From NCBI RefSeq assembly GCF_001042905.1, contig NZ_JYLB01000005.1, positions 310,001 to 374,000 of the forward strand: a DNA stretch of 64,000 nucleotides, in the 5' to 3' direction. Positions 1-8,181 of the stretch are shown here, piece after piece. A model generated the notes under the pieces. The model did not search any database, had not been told where the DNA came from, and worked only from the letters and a program-made list of their open reading frames with translations. The stretch's first letter is position 1, and each line of letters opens with the position of its first letter. The position numbers and the translations under genes were made by a program. This DNA is from Pseudomonas lini (GTDB lineage Bacteria > Pseudomonadota > Gammaproteobacteria > Pseudomonadales > Pseudomonadaceae).

Positions 1-184
1 ACCAGCGAATGCCCGGGCCTTCGCGCTGAATCACCAGCAGCCAGTCCTGACGCTGCTCGGCCATCTGCCGTTCGATGTGCAGTTGCAGCGGCAACGCCAG
101 GTTCGGGGTTCGCTCGGGCAGCGGTGCCTGGCTGGCGCAGGCGCTCAGCAACAGGACACAACCCACAAGCAGGAAACGGATCAT
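1..184 (-). CDS. DUF3261-like outer-membrane lipoprotein of aryl polyene cluster (partial)
   Basis: Only the first 61 codons are in the window; the gene runs off the left edge. The start ATG (184-182) overlaps the TGA of the upstream methyltransferase by one base (TGATG). The N-terminus is a lipoprotein signal: MIRFLLVGCVLLLSAC, with a lipobox LSAC giving a lipidated Cys at about residue 16. The mature part begins ASQAPLPERTPNLALPLQ. Small lipoproteins of the DUF3261 type are standard members of aryl polyene clusters next to the MMPL exporter and LolA-like protein, and are thought to help place the pigment lipid in the outer membrane. The lipoprotein signal is seen directly; the DUF3261 assignment rests mainly on context because most of the protein is missing. 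Confidence 0.6.
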   Translation of the reverse strand, partial: MIRFLLVGCVLLLSACASQAPLPERTPNLALPLQLHIERQMAEQRQDWLLVIQREGPGIRW

Positions 185-909
185 CAGGCACACCCTTCAA
201 CGGGCTTGCGCGCGACTACATTGACCAGGGTTTCTTCCCGTTGGCCAAAGGGTTTTGGCTGGCGCAGGCCGAAGCGTTCGAGCAGGCCGAAATCCTTGGC
301 GCGACTCCACCACAAATAAGGGTAAGACACGTTCTGCGGGCCGAATTCAAAACCCTGCCGACGAATCATCTCCAGGTAGCCGGCGGCACTCTTCTGCACG
401 TGCATCGGATGGCGAAACAGCCAACGAATCACCCATGTATCAATGTAAGCCTCGGTGGACTCGGCGAACAGCAAATAGCCGCCCGGCTTGAGCACCCGAT
501 AGAACTCGGCCAGGGCTTGATCCTGCTCGACAAGGTGATGGAAAGTCTGGTGACAGAACAGCAGATCGACGCTGGCGTCCGGCACTTTGATGCTCGCGCA
601 GTCACTGCCGATCATCTCTACATCCATGCCCTGGCGGGCCGCTTCTTCGCCGCTCAGGTTCAGGCTGTGCGGGTCGGCATCCAGGCCGATCAGGCGCCGA
701 GGCGCGAAGGTCTGGCGCAGGTACTGGAACGACTTGCCCTGGCCGCAACCGGCATCCAGCAATACCGGGTTGTCGGGCAATGGCGCGCGGAACAGGTCGC
801 GCAAATCATTGATCGCCACTCGCAATACATGGTGCTGCCAGGTGTGACTGCGCAGAAACCAGAAACCAAAACGGGTCTCTTCGACGTAGTTGTCGCTCAA
901 GTAACTCAT
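184..909 (-). CDS. class I SAM-dependent methyltransferase (aryl polyene tailoring)
   Basis: 241 residues from the ATG at 909, which overlaps the preceding flavoenzyme stop in an ATGA. An in-frame ATG 18 bases further upstream is less likely. The SAM-binding motif I is visible as LLDAGCGQGKSFQYL, followed by the acidic end of strand 2 (IGLDADP). Further motifs are DLLFCHQTFHHL and EFYRVLKPGGYLLFAEST, typical of the UbiE/COQ5-like fold. In aryl polyene clusters a methyltransferase commonly methylates the aryl head group (ring carbon or phenolic oxygen). Which position is modified here cannot be read from the sequence. It lies in the same overlapping minus-strand block as the other pigment genes. 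Confidence 0.8.
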   Translation of the reverse strand: MSYLSDNYVEETRFGFWFLRSHTWQHHVLRVAINDLRDLFRAPLPDNPVLLDAGCGQGKSFQYLRQTFAPRRLIGLDADPHSLNLSGEEAARQGMDVEMIGSDCASIKVPDASVDLLFCHQTFHHLVEQDQALAEFYRVLKPGGYLLFAESTEAYIDTWVIRWLFRHPMHVQKSAAGYLEMIRRQGFEFGPQNVSYPYLWWSRAKDFGLLERFGLRQPKPFGQREETLVNVVARKPVEGCA

Positions 910-2153
910 GTCGGATCCTGGGCGCAAAGGTCCGAGATCATCCGCAGTCTACGTTTGGGTTCGCTGACGAACGGGTTGCGTTCATCCCAGGCGTAACCCG
1001 CGAGGATCGAGCTGATCATGCGGCGGATTTCCGCTGTACCGCCCTGATAGAAAATCACATCCTGAAAGGTCCCCGCGTACCAGCCTTCGACGTAGCAGCG
1101 GAAGGTGTTGACGCCGCGCTTGAGCGGTTCGGCGAACTCGGTCTGCCAGTCGACGCTTTCACCTTGCAGTTGGCGGTGCAGTACCCCGGCGGCCATGCTC
1201 GCCGAACGCATGGCGATGGTCACACCAGAGGAGAACACCGGGTCGAGAAATTCCGCCGCATTGCCCAGCAGGGCGAAACCTGGGCCATGCAGGGTTTTGA
1301 CGTTGGCCGAATAGCCGCCGATGGTTCGCGCGGGCGTATCCCACACGGCGTTGTTCAGCACACCGGCCAGGCTTGGGGTTTCGGCGATGAAGCCGCGCAG
1401 GCAGTCGTCCAGATTCTCAGTGCGGCCTTCGAAGTGTTCGGCGGCCGCCACCACGCCCACCGAGCAACGGCCGTTGCTGAACGGGATGGTCCAGAACCAG
1501 ATATCGCGCTGGGTCGGATGGGTGGTGATGAGGATTTTCTCCCGGTCGAAAGCCGGGTTGTCGATACAGTCTTCGACGTGGGTGAACACGGCCTGGCGCA
1601 CCGGGAAGTTCGACGGTGCTTCAAGGTCCAGCAAGCGCGGCAGCACGCGACCGTAGCCGCTGGCATCGAGCACGAAGTCGGCCTCGACGCGGTATTGGCT
1701 ACCGTCTTCGCGAAGCACGTCGAGCTGTGGTTTAGGCAGGCTGAAATCGGCGCTGACAATGGCTTCGCCATAACGGACATCGACACCTTGCAGCGCAGCC
1801 TGATCGGCCAGCAGCTTGTCGAAGTCGGCGCGCTGGACCTGGAACGTCGTCGGCTTGCCGTTGGTGAACGTGTCGCCGAAATCGAAGGCGCTGTACTGAT
1901 CGCCCCAAGCGAACGCCGCCCCGTTTTTGCGCTGGAAACCAGCAGCATTTACCGCCTCGAGCATGCCGGCTTCTTCGACGAAATCCAGGCAGTGGGACAG
2001 CAGGCTTTCACCGATGGAAAACCGTGGGAAATGCTGGCGCTCGATCATCAACACATCATGACCTTTGCGCTTGAGCAGCGCGGCGGCGATGGCACCCGAG
2101 GGGCCAGCACCGATCACCAGTACCTGGCGACGTTCCATTTCAACTATTGGCAC
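906..2153 (-). CDS. FAD-dependent halogenase-like oxidoreductase in aryl polyene cluster
   Basis: 415 residues. A GTG start at 2153 is preferred because AAGGAG lies 5 bases before it; an internal ATG at 2138 lacks such a site. The FAD-binding GxGxxG is at residues 15-20 (GAGPSG), followed by the family signature HFPRFSIGESLL near 41-52. Features of flavin-dependent halogenases are present: the segment GFQRKNGAAFAWG with Lys76 at the place of the catalytic lysine, a WxWxIP motif (WFWTIP, 219-224), and FLDPVFSSG at 302-310. Homologues in xanthomonadin clusters are annotated as halogenases and those pigments can be brominated, but many relatives act as other FAD oxidases or reductases. The reading frame overlaps both neighbours. 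Family membership is secure; true halogenase activity is inference. Confidence 0.8.
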   Translation of the reverse strand: MPIVEMERRQVLVIGAGPSGAIAAALLKRKGHDVLMIERQHFPRFSIGESLLSHCLDFVEEAGMLEAVNAAGFQRKNGAAFAWGDQYSAFDFGDTFTNGKPTTFQVQRADFDKLLADQAALQGVDVRYGEAIVSADFSLPKPQLDVLREDGSQYRVEADFVLDASGYGRVLPRLLDLEAPSNFPVRQAVFTHVEDCIDNPAFDREKILITTHPTQRDIWFWTIPFSNGRCSVGVVAAAEHFEGRTENLDDCLRGFIAETPSLAGVLNNAVWDTPARTIGGYSANVKTLHGPGFALLGNAAEFLDPVFSSGVTIAMRSASMAAGVLHRQLQGESVDWQTEFAEPLKRGVNTFRCYVEGWYAGTFQDVIFYQGGTAEIRRMISSILAGYAWDERNPFVSEPKRRLRMISDLCAQDPT

Positions 2154-3300
2154 GGGTGCTCCTTGCCGGGGCGGCGATGTTCAAAGGGATTCGGTGCATG
2201 CCGGCCAGTGCCGGCAGCAGGGTTGCGATCAGGCCCATCAACATCAGCGCGAAATACAGCGCCGGGCTGATGAGCTGTTGTTGCAGCAGCAGGTTGAGAA
2301 AGACGATCTCGCTCAAGCCGCGAATATTCAGTAAAAGGCTTTCCCGCCAGCGGCTGGCACCTTCAAACGAGGCGCCAGCCCAGCCGAGGCCCAGCCAGTT
2401 GCCCAACAGTTTGCTGGCGATCGGCAACAGCAGGAGCGCGGCCAGTTGCATCCCGCTGAGACTGTCGATGGCGCTGTGCACGTTGATCTGCACGATGCCG
2501 AACGTGAGGATCAACGGGATGGCGATCCAGGTCTGCAAACGGCTCATCCACGTCGCCGACAATGGCAGCACCAATGGCACCTTGAGCGCGGCCATGCACA
2601 GCAGATAGCCGATGCCGAAAATAAGCGCATTGAGTTTGAAGTGTTCGGCGACCACCAGCAGCGCGAAGAAGCAGCCGCTGTGCAGCAACGGTTGGCGCAA
2701 CCCGAGCAGTCGCAGCAACAATGGCAGGCAGGCGCCGGCCAGCGGCAGCAAGAGGCTGCTCAGGTGCAGGCTGCCCTGGGCGAACGCGAACAGGGTCCAG
2801 CAGATCAGGTCGATCAGGATCGCGGTCTGCACCAGGCGTCGGGTGGCAGCGGGCGGGTAGTTGATGTGTCGCAGGTACAGATACAACACCGGAATCGCGG
2901 TGATGGCGAACAGCAGACCGACCGCCAGCGAGCTGATCCACGGCTGCGGCGGCAACAGCCAGACCGCTGTCGCCAGCCCGCAGGCAAACGGAATGCAGAA
3001 ACTCGGCAGGGCGATCTTCAGGCTCTGGCGTTCCAGCCGCAGGTCGATCACGTCGCTGAGGATGTGCCCCAGCAGCAAGGCAAAGCTCAAACTGTAGAGG
3101 TTCTTCAGCCAGCTCGGCGAGATCAGGTCGGCACCACTCAGTTGCCAGCCCGGTTCGATCCAGAAGTACATCAACAACGGCAGGCCGAAGGTCGCCAGCA
3201 ACAACTGGCTGACGATCGGAATCAGACCGAAATGACGACCGATACGGGTGGCCATGGCGAACAACACCAGGGCCATCAACCAGAACGCAGCGACCATCAT
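2140..3300 (-). CDS. cation/proton antiporter (CPA2)-like membrane protein in pigment operon
   Basis: 386 residues, starting at the ATG (3300) that overlaps the MMPL exporter stop (ATGA). The protein is almost entirely hydrophobic, with about 11-12 predicted membrane segments. Several stretches resemble CPA2/KefB-type exchangers: GLIPIVSQLLLATFG near the N-terminus, AITAIPVLYLYLRH (compare the family's AIT-PVL helix), ILIDLICWTLFAF, and near the C-terminus RGLSEIVFLNLLLQQQLISP, which matches the family's RG-E-V-LN-G-ISP segment. The usual Asp-Asp pair is reduced to Ile-Asp here, so ion exchange may be altered or lost. No soluble regulatory domain follows. It could energise or accompany pigment-lipid export; the role is not established. 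Confidence 0.6.
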   Translation of the reverse strand: MMVAAFWLMALVLFAMATRIGRHFGLIPIVSQLLLATFGLPLLMYFWIEPGWQLSGADLISPSWLKNLYSLSFALLLGHILSDVIDLRLERQSLKIALPSFCIPFACGLATAVWLLPPQPWISSLAVGLLFAITAIPVLYLYLRHINYPPAATRRLVQTAILIDLICWTLFAFAQGSLHLSSLLLPLAGACLPLLLRLLGLRQPLLHSGCFFALLVVAEHFKLNALIFGIGYLLCMAALKVPLVLPLSATWMSRLQTWIAIPLILTFGIVQINVHSAIDSLSGMQLAALLLLPIASKLLGNWLGLGWAGASFEGASRWRESLLLNIRGLSEIVFLNLLLQQQLISPALYFALMLMGLIATLLPALAGMHRIPLNIAAPARSTRANS

Positions 3301-5636
3301 GCTGCCGGCTCCACGACTGGGGCGGCGTGGACTTGGCGTCCGGCCCACGGTGCCAGGATGAAGCTGAACGCCAGGCCGAGGCTCACGGACAGGCCGAAGT
3401 TGCTTACCGCCGGCGTGCTGGACACTGCCAGCAAGCCGAACGACAGCCAAGTGGTCACCGCTGCCAGCAACGTACCCAAAAGGCTCGCCGCGGCGCCGCC
3501 GATCTGTTCGCGCATGAGGATCGCGTAATCGACGCTGATGGCCGTCACCAGCAGCAGGCCGAACAGGCTGAACAGCGTCAGCGGCTGACCGAGCCAACCG
3601 AGGCTTGCCAGACTGCACAGGGCCGCCAGTAGCGGCAAAGAGACGATACGCAACGCACCACCGAAACCGAATGGCAGGATCAGCACCAGCACGATCAGCA
3701 CGCAGGAAGCGAGTTTCAATTCAGCAGCACTGATTTGAGTGGCGGCGAAAACCTGGTTCAGTTCGCCGAGACGATCCACCAGTTCCACACCCGGCAAGTC
3801 CAGTGCCTGGACCCGCAACAGCGTGGGATTGTTCAAGCCTTGCAGGCTGACCATCGCGGCCACGCCGTCATCGGTCGGCCCCAGCCACAGCGTGCGATAG
3901 GGTTCCGCCAATGGGCCGGCCAGCGCTGCGTCGATGTCTTCAATGGGCAGCGCCTGCAACGTTGCCAACTCGGCCTGCAATGCGGCGGCCGGCACGCCGA
4001 GGGCGAGCAACGGTTGCCAGAACTGCGGCAGCTTGTTCAGTGCTTCACGCACTTTGCGCTGTTCGCTTGGCTGGCTGACCAGTTGATTGAGCGATAGATA
4101 GCCCTGAAGTTTTTCCAGATTGACCAACTGATCCAGACGCTCGCTCAGTGCCGTCAGGCGTTCGAGCAACGCCTGCTGATTGGCCGCGCGCACCAGGAAG
4201 AACTGGCTGGTAGGTTGATAGCCGGTGATGCGCGCGATGGTCTGGGCTTCGTCGGTCAGTTGCTGCGGCGTGCCGACCCATTGGCGAATATCGTTTTTGC
4301 TCTGCAGCTGCAACAGACCGCCGACACAGAAGGCGATCAGCAGTGCCAGCAGCACCGGCGTGCGCAAGTATTTCAGCAGCGATTCACGCAGCTCCAGCAA
4401 CTTCTCGGCGATGCGCATCGGCCATTGCGCCGGCCGCAGAACCACGCCCTTGAGCAGCGCCGGCAACAGGCACACTGCCGACAGATAGGCGCCCACCAGG
4501 CCGGCAGCGGAGAACACGGCAATTTGGGTCAGGGCCGGAAACGGCGTCCAGGCCAGGGCCAGGTAGCCGATGCAACTGGTGATCAGGCTCAGCGTCAGCC
4601 CCGGTAGGGTCAGGCGTAACGCCGGCCAGCTGTGCCAGGGTTTCAGGCTCCAGCTTTTCGAGAGGTAATGCAGCGGGTAATCCACCGCCACGCCGATCAG
4701 GCTTGAGCCCAATACCAGTGTCATCACATGCATGTGACCGAACAGCGCCACGCAGGCGACCGCACCGAACAACATGCCCACCAGCACCGGGACGAACGCC
4801 AGCAATACCCGCCAACGCCGGAAGGCCAGCAACAGCAGCAACAAAATCCCGATCGTGGCGCCGCCGCCGACCCAGGTCATTTCGCGCGCGGCTTGCCGTT
4901 GACCGCTGGCGGCGTACAACAGGCCGCTGGCGGCGAGCAGTTGCACATCGGCCTGGGCGGCTTCTTCGCGACTGTGCTGGAGTAGGTCAGCCACTTGCAG
5001 CGGCAGGTTCATGTCGAACGCGTTGCCGGCGGTTCGCGCCCGCAGCATCACCCAACTCTTGCCGTCGGCCTCGGCAACCAGCGTACCGCTGCCGATGTCC
5101 AGTTGCACCGAACCATGCTGCGGCTGACTGTTCTGAATGCGTCCGGTCAGGCCGAGCCAGTCGTCCTGGCTCGGCACCAGGCTAAAGCCGGTGAACGGGT
5201 CGAACAGGGCTTGTACCCGTTGCTGAATAAAGGCATCGGGGTGCTCGATGAGTTGCTGTCGGTCGGCCACGGACAACATCGCCAAGCGACCTTGCAGCAA
5301 TTGTGCGCGCAGCGCCGGCAAGTCGGCCTGCAGGTTCCACTGGACTTTTTCGAAGACACCGCTGGCCTGCCACTGCTCGCCGAGTTTTTGCGCCATGGCG
5401 ATGGCTTGCTGGCGGTCTTTATGGCCGACCAGCACCAACATTTCCCGGTTCAGCGGTTCTTGCATGCGTTGTTCGGCACGCAGTTCCAGCGCGTCTGGCG
5501 CGGTGCCTGGCACCAGTTCCATCAGGTTGGCCGACAGCGGTGCACCGTCACGCCATTGCCAGCCGGCGAGCGCGAGCACCGCCAGCAGCAGGATCAGAAA
5601 CAGCCGCGGCAGCATCCGTTCACTCGGCAAAGTCAT
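3297..5636 (-). CDS. MMPL/RND-family exporter of the aryl polyene cluster
   Basis: 779 residues. The ATG at 5636 is chosen because GCGGAG sits 6 bases upstream; an ATG 12 bases further upstream has no such site. The layout is that of a COG4258-type exporter: an N-terminal membrane helix (LFLILLLAVLALAGWQW), a large periplasmic domain to about residue 235, five to six helices including LGSSLIGVAVDYPLHYL, a second single helix and periplasmic domain, and a final helix bundle with LLLVTAISVDYAILMREQI. The paired VDYP/VDYA motifs in the middle of the membrane bundles are typical of MMPL transporters. In aryl polyene clusters this protein is thought to move the polyene lipid out of the inner membrane, working with the LolA-like protein encoded just upstream. 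Confidence 0.88.
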   Translation of the reverse strand: MTLPSERMLPRLFLILLLAVLALAGWQWRDGAPLSANLMELVPGTAPDALELRAEQRMQEPLNREMLVLVGHKDRQQAIAMAQKLGEQWQASGVFEKVQWNLQADLPALRAQLLQGRLAMLSVADRQQLIEHPDAFIQQRVQALFDPFTGFSLVPSQDDWLGLTGRIQNSQPQHGSVQLDIGSGTLVAEADGKSWVMLRARTAGNAFDMNLPLQVADLLQHSREEAAQADVQLLAASGLLYAASGQRQAAREMTWVGGGATIGILLLLLLAFRRWRVLLAFVPVLVGMLFGAVACVALFGHMHVMTLVLGSSLIGVAVDYPLHYLSKSWSLKPWHSWPALRLTLPGLTLSLITSCIGYLALAWTPFPALTQIAVFSAAGLVGAYLSAVCLLPALLKGVVLRPAQWPMRIAEKLLELRESLLKYLRTPVLLALLIAFCVGGLLQLQSKNDIRQWVGTPQQLTDEAQTIARITGYQPTSQFFLVRAANQQALLERLTALSERLDQLVNLEKLQGYLSLNQLVSQPSEQRKVREALNKLPQFWQPLLALGVPAAALQAELATLQALPIEDIDAALAGPLAEPYRTLWLGPTDDGVAAMVSLQGLNNPTLLRVQALDLPGVELVDRLGELNQVFAATQISAAELKLASCVLIVLVLILPFGFGGALRIVSLPLLAALCSLASLGWLGQPLTLFSLFGLLLVTAISVDYAILMREQIGGAAASLLGTLLAAVTTWLSFGLLAVSSTPAVSNFGLSVSLGLAFSFILAPWAGRQVHAAPVVEPAA

Positions 5637-6222
5637 GTTGCTCCGCATCGCTTAAAGGTTGTGCGCTGGTGCTGTCCTGCAGGCGCAACAGGGTCCGGTC
5701 ACCCTGGGTTTCGAGCAGCTCGATGCTGTGCACCAGTTCGCCGCCGTCAATGTTGATCTGATTGAACACCTGCTTGAGCAGCATCGAACGCGGGGTCAGG
5801 GTCAGCTTCCAGTTTTGTGCGTCGCCGCTCAGCGAAAGCTCGAAATCCCGTTGCAAGCCACTGCTGTCGCCTTGCAGCACCGCTAGGAACAAGCGGTTCT
5901 GCTCGGCGCCGGCACTCTTGTTCGGCAGCATTTGCCAACCGTTGGCATCACGCCGGGCAATGCCTTTGTCGTTGATGCGGTAGTCCTGTTGCAGCGGCGT
6001 TTTCAGCAGCCAGAGCAGGCCGTGATTCTTTGCCAAAACGAAGGTGCCCTTGCTGGTCAGCGGCTGGGGCAGGGCGCGCAGGTGTTTTTCCTGGATGAAA
6101 CTGCCGTGGATCACATCGGGTTTGGCCAGTTGACCGCTGAGTTGCTGTAGATCGAAAGCCTGCGCCAATGATGAAAGCCCGAGCAACGCTAAAGCGCCGA
6201 GGCATTTGAACAGCGAATTCAT
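5620..6222 (-). CDS. LolA-like outer-membrane lipoprotein carrier protein of pigment cluster
   Basis: 200 residues. A clear Sec signal peptide (MNSLFKCLGALALLGLSSLA, cleavage after AQA) precedes a LolA/LolB-like half-barrel domain (FDLQQLSGQLAKPDVIHGSF, with later LTPRSMLLKQVFNQI). The start overlaps the thioesterase stop in ATGA and the 3' end overlaps the exporter start by 17 bases. Unlike housekeeping LolA it is embedded in the pigment operon, so it probably shuttles the aryl polyene lipid across the periplasm rather than lipoproteins. That specialised cargo is inference from context. Confidence 0.85.
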   Translation of the reverse strand: MNSLFKCLGALALLGLSSLAQAFDLQQLSGQLAKPDVIHGSFIQEKHLRALPQPLTSKGTFVLAKNHGLLWLLKTPLQQDYRINDKGIARRDANGWQMLPNKSAGAEQNRLFLAVLQGDSSGLQRDFELSLSGDAQNWKLTLTPRSMLLKQVFNQINIDGGELVHSIELLETQGDRTLLRLQDSTSAQPLSDAEQHDFAE

Positions 6223-6644
6223 GGGAGCATCCTTTCAACCGCGTCGGTGAACACCTTCGGTGAGGCCAACTGCATTTCGCGGCTGCTCATGTCGACGGCG
6301 ACCTGCACGGAACAGGCGCGGGTCAGGCGCTCGCCGGTGGCCAGATCGCTGATCAGGTAACTGATCTTCAGGCGGTTTTCCCACTCCACCAGGCTGGCGC
6401 GCACATTCAGCTTCTGGCCGAACACCGCACCACGCACATAGCGCAGCTGCAAGTCGATCACCGGCCACGCGTAACCCGACGCCACCATGGCGTCGTAGTT
6501 GTGGCCGATCTTGTCCAGCAGCGCACAGCGAGCGACTTCCAGGTATTTGACGTAATGGCCGTGCCAGACCACGTTCATGGTGTCGACGTCAAAGAACGGT
6601 ACGAGGATTTCCGTGTCGGTGTGCAGCACTCCCTTGCTACGCAT
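6219..6644 (-). CDS. acyl-CoA/acyl-ACP thioesterase, 4HBT hot-dog family
   Basis: 141 residues from the ATG at 6644, which has GGAGG 4-5 bases upstream; an upstream in-frame ATG would add an unlikely Cys-rich leader. The 4-hydroxybenzoyl-CoA thioesterase signature is plain near residues 15-35: FFDVDTMNVVWHGHYVKYLE, including the catalytic-type Asp and the VxHxxYxxYxE pattern. The single hot-dog domain has the usual family length. In aryl polyene clusters this enzyme may release or edit the polyene acyl chain from its carrier protein. It overlaps the ammonia-lyase gene by 8 bases and the LolA-like gene by 4, so it is almost certainly co-translated with them. Confidence 0.85.
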   Translation of the reverse strand: MRSKGVLHTDTEILVPFFDVDTMNVVWHGHYVKYLEVARCALLDKIGHNYDAMVASGYAWPVIDLQLRYVRGAVFGQKLNVRASLVEWENRLKISYLISDLATGERLTRACSVQVAVDMSSREMQLASPKVFTDAVERMLP

Positions 6645-8181
6645 GCAGCCTCCAGTGTTGTTCGGCGATACGTTGCAGGCACAGGCGCAATTCGCTTTCC
6701 AGGGCACGGTCTTCGATGACCGGCGGGAAGTCCTTGGCCAATTCTTCGTGCATCGCGGCCAGGGCCGGTGGCAGTGGGCGCGCGTCTTCAGCCTGGCCGC
6801 GCAGCCAGACGCCTTGGTTGGCGGCCAGCAGCGTGGCGGCGGCGACCTGTTCGGTCAGCTCCAGCACACGAATGGCGTCGCGGGCAGAGATGGTGCCCAT
6901 GCTGACTTTGTCCTGGTTGTGGCACTCGGTGGAACGCGAGAAGACGCTGGCCGGCATGGTGTTTTTCAGGGCCTCGGCGGTCCAGGCGCTGGTGCCGATC
7001 TGCACGGCCTTGAAGCCGTGATTGAGCATCGCGCGGTCGGCGGTGGCGCCAGACAGATTGCTCGGCAAACCATGGTTGTAACGCTCGTCCACCAACAGTG
7101 CGAGCTGACGGTCGAGCAAGTCAGCGACGTTCGCCACCAGGGTTTTCAGACTGTCCATGGCGAACGCGATATGGCCGCCGTAGAAGTGCCCTCCGTGCAG
7201 CACGCGTTCAGCTTCGGCGTCGATGATCGGGTTGTCGTTGGCGCTGTTGAGTTCGATCTCGATGAACGAGCGCAGCCAGTTCAGGCTGTCGGCCAGCACA
7301 CCGAGTACGTGCGGCGCACAGCGCAGGGAATAACGGTCTTGCAGGCGATGCAGCGGCGCGGTCGGCGCATCGATCGCCAGATCTTTGCGCAACCACGCAG
7401 CGACTTGCATCTGCCCGGGATGGGGTTTGGTGGCGAATAGACGCTCGTCGAAGTGCTCCGGGTTGCCCTGCAAAGCGACCACGTTCAGCGCGGTAATGCG
7501 CGTGGCCAGTTGCAGCAGGTAATCAGCGCGGGCGTAAGCCAAGCAGGCGAGGCCGGTCATCACGGCGGTGCCGTTCATCAACGCCAGCGCTTCTTTGGGG
7601 CGCAAAACCAGCGGTTCCCAGCCCAGTTCGCTGTGCACATCGGCGGCTTGTCGACGCTCACCACGGAACATTACTTCGCGCTCGCCGGACAAGGTCGCGG
7701 CGACGTAGGACAGCGGCGTCAGATCACCGCTGGCGCCCACCGAACCTTCTTCCGGAATCAGCGGCAGAATGTCGTGTTCGAGGAAGGCTTGCAGACGCTC
7801 CAGCAATTCCACGCGTACGCCGGAAACGCCCTGGCACAGCGACTGCAAACGCGCCGCCAGCACCGCGCGGGTAGCTTGGGCGTCGAGCAGTTTGCCCAGA
7901 CCGCAGCCGTGGAAGGTATACAGATGACGGGGCAAGGCTTCGACATGGTGCAGCGGCACCGCCACCACGCAGGAGTCGCCATAACCGGTGGTCACGCCAT
8001 AGATCACGCCTTCCTTGTCCAACAGGGAATCAAGGAACTGCGGGCCCTTGGCGATGCGCTGGCGAAACTCGGGGTCGCCCTGCAACTGCGTCGGCACCTG
8101 ACGGTTGGCCAGGGCCAGCACGTCTTCGATGCGCAAAGGGAGTTCGCCGAAGGTTACCGGCTCAAGCGTTGGCGTCGTCAT
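6637..8181 (-). CDS. aromatic amino acid ammonia-lyase (HAL/TAL/PAL family), pigment starter supply
   Basis: 514 residues. The self-forming MIO cofactor triad Ala150-Ser151-Gly152 sits in GSVGASGDLTPLSYVA, and the catalytic Tyr61 in YGVTTGYG. The lyase fold continues with NSANDNPIIDAE and NQDKVSMGTISARDA, both conserved in the family. The substrate-selectivity pair, Ser-His in histidine lyases and His-Leu in many tyrosine lyases, is Phe90-His91 here (LYTFHGCGLG), which fits neither. In aryl polyene biosynthesis such an enzyme is proposed to deaminate tyrosine (or phenylalanine) to the cinnamate-type starter acid. It lacks hut neighbours, so a role in histidine degradation is unlikely. A GGAAG site precedes the ATG. 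Confidence 0.85.
   Translation of the reverse strand: MTTPTLEPVTFGELPLRIEDVLALANRQVPTQLQGDPEFRQRIAKGPQFLDSLLDKEGVIYGVTTGYGDSCVVAVPLHHVEALPRHLYTFHGCGLGKLLDAQATRAVLAARLQSLCQGVSGVRVELLERLQAFLEHDILPLIPEEGSVGASGDLTPLSYVAATLSGEREVMFRGERRQAADVHSELGWEPLVLRPKEALALMNGTAVMTGLACLAYARADYLLQLATRITALNVVALQGNPEHFDERLFATKPHPGQMQVAAWLRKDLAIDAPTAPLHRLQDRYSLRCAPHVLGVLADSLNWLRSFIEIELNSANDNPIIDAEAERVLHGGHFYGGHIAFAMDSLKTLVANVADLLDRQLALLVDERYNHGLPSNLSGATADRAMLNHGFKAVQIGTSAWTAEALKNTMPASVFSRSTECHNQDKVSMGTISARDAIRVLELTEQVAAATLLAANQGVWLRGQAEDARPLPPALAAMHEELAKDFPPVIEDRALESELRLCLQRIAEQHWRLHA

Noticed and set aside
6637..8181. Histidine utilisation gene hutH
   Set aside because: No other hut genes are near, the selectivity pair differs from HutH and the gene overlaps pigment genes on both sides.
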